Assembly (NCBI GenBank): GCA_029266425.1
Contig: JAQSWY010000013.1
Span: 1 to 64,000, forward strand
Source: Xanthobacteraceae bacterium
GTDB lineage: Bacteria; Pseudomonadota; Alphaproteobacteria; Rhizobiales; Xanthobacteraceae
DNA length: 64,000 bases
Reading direction: 5' to 3'
In this document: piece by piece, positions 63,587 through 64,000 of the stretch
How positions within the stretch are numbered: the stretch's first letter is position 1
Layout: each line of letters opens with the position of its first letter
Position numbers and translations under genes: made by a program
The notes under the pieces: generated by a model
Told to the model about the DNA's origin: nothing
Databases searched by the model: none
The model's input: only the letters and a program-made list of their open reading frames with translations

Positions 63587-63633
63587 CTACGGGACCTCGA
63601 TCTCAATCTTCTCGCCCTGGCTCGCGGCGAAAG

Positions 63634-63645
63634 ATTGCATGCAAT
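63634..63645. promoter_or_regulatory. Candidate GntR operator, copy 1
   Basis: ATTGCATGCAAT is a perfect 12-base palindrome in the 115-base divergent gap, 48 bases upstream of the COG4091 gene. The second copy is 63 bases away, which is about six helical turns. Confidence 0.6.
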
Positions 63646-63697
63646 GCTAGGATCTAGTCAACTGTATTGCGCGGACAAATAGAATATGTGAGTATTT

Positions 63698-63707
63698 TTG
63701 CATGCAA
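63698..63707. promoter_or_regulatory. Candidate GntR operator, copy 2, overlapping the gntR start codon
   Basis: TTGCATGCAA, the core of copy 1, spans 63698-63707 and includes the ATG at 63702. Repressor bound here would block the gene's own expression. Confidence 0.55.
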
Positions 63708-64000
63708 TCATTCGAAGTCGAGGCTGAACCCTCATCCTCCACCGCGCCGGAAGATGCCGCGTACGGACCGCGCGGGCGCCGCGCCATGTTCGTCGTGGAG
63801 CGCATCCGCGACATGATCGTCGCCGGCGAACTCCCGGCGGGCGGACGCATTGCCGAGCGCGTGCTCACAGAACGGCTCGGCGTCACCCGGACGCCGCTGC
63901 GCGAGGCGTTCAAGATTCTCGAGGCCGAGGGGCTGGTGAGCATCGTCCCCAATCGCGGCGCCGTCGTCACCGAGCTCTCGACGAGCGATGTCGAGGCCGC
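63702..64000 (+). CDS. GntR-family regulator, partial (window end)
   Basis: About 99 residues are visible, starting MQSFEVEAEPSSSTAPEDAAYG; the gene runs off the window. The winged helix is complete: RIAERVLTERLGVTRTPLREAFKILEAEG and SIVPNRGAVV. The start could also be the ATG at 63786. Divergent from the COG4091-otnK-otnC unit with two TTGCATGCAA palindromes between them, it is probably their repressor and autoregulated. The effector domain lies outside the window. Confidence 0.85.
   Translation, partial: MQSFEVEAEPSSSTAPEDAAYGPRGRRAMFVVERIRDMIVAGELPAGGRIAERVLTERLGVTRTPLREAFKILEAEGLVSIVPNRGAVVTELSTSDVEA

Overview
The window reads as a chromosome segment of a GC-rich alphaproteobacterium of the Hyphomicrobiales (Rhizobiales) type. 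Support comes from a near-canonical SciP cell-cycle protein, a Rhodobacter/Rhizobium-type PmtA methyltransferase, a DUF1236 exported protein, two sites matching the alphaproteobacterial EcfG stress promoter (GGAAC-N16-CGTT), an AapJ-like amino-acid binding protein and five families of short interspersed palindromic repeats. A genus cannot be fixed from the sequence alone. No rRNA, tRNA, CRISPR array, transposase or phage gene was seen.

Layout. 1-600 is an AT-rich stretch without a recognisable gene. It precedes a secreted protein made of 86 Gly-Asn-Asn repeats (602-1603). Next come an L,D-transpeptidase, an orphan amino-acid binding protein and acetate kinase (1895-4757). 4921-11014 is a minus-strand unit: tctCBA transporter, GntR regulator, CoA-transferase, enoyl-CoA hydratase. 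11292-12301 holds two AHSA1 proteins. 12532-21391 is a 2-hydroxyacid/glyoxylate locus: GntR regulator, serine-glyoxylate aminotransferase, a fused FAD/Fe-S D-2-hydroxyacid dehydrogenase, a second tctCBA and a GlcG-like protein. 21485-22801 is a cluster of four small proteins behind two EcfG-like promoters; the first lacks a normal start codon. 22969-28725 carries a 2-hydroxyacid oxidase with an HxlR regulator and divergent azoreductase, then PmtA, MnmA, an exported protein and SciP.

28948-36368 is a carbon-phosphorus lyase operon (phnGHIJKLMN, with phnF divergent). Short palindromic repeats have entered the phnJ and phnL reading frames in frame. 36387-39216 has a DUF1236 protein and an HxlR-SCP2 regulator divergent from an acyl-CoA dehydrogenase-fold enzyme. 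39508-50025 is a leucine-catabolic operon headed by an Lrp regulator and a fused indolepyruvate-type ferredoxin oxidoreductase, followed by isovaleryl-CoA dehydrogenase, methylcrotonyl-CoA carboxylase, HMG-CoA lyase and a methylglutaconyl-CoA hydratase candidate. 51284-64000 is a sugar-acid (tetronate-type) region: DenD-like dehydrogenase, aldehyde dehydrogenase, an enolase-superfamily dehydratase, PdxA2, a third tctCBA, a GntR regulator, OtnC, OtnK, a COG4091-type homoserine-dehydrogenase-like protein and a last GntR gene cut by the window end.

The theme is scavenging of small organic acids, phosphonates and amino acids by modules that each carry their own regulator. Three tripartite tricarboxylate transporters lie in 60 kb. 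For most modules a candidate palindromic operator can be read in the intergenic region. The most unusual items are the GNN-repeat protein, the AUC-start stress gene, the repeat insertions in two C-P lyase subunits, and the tetronate-like cluster with its dehydratase and COG4091 protein.
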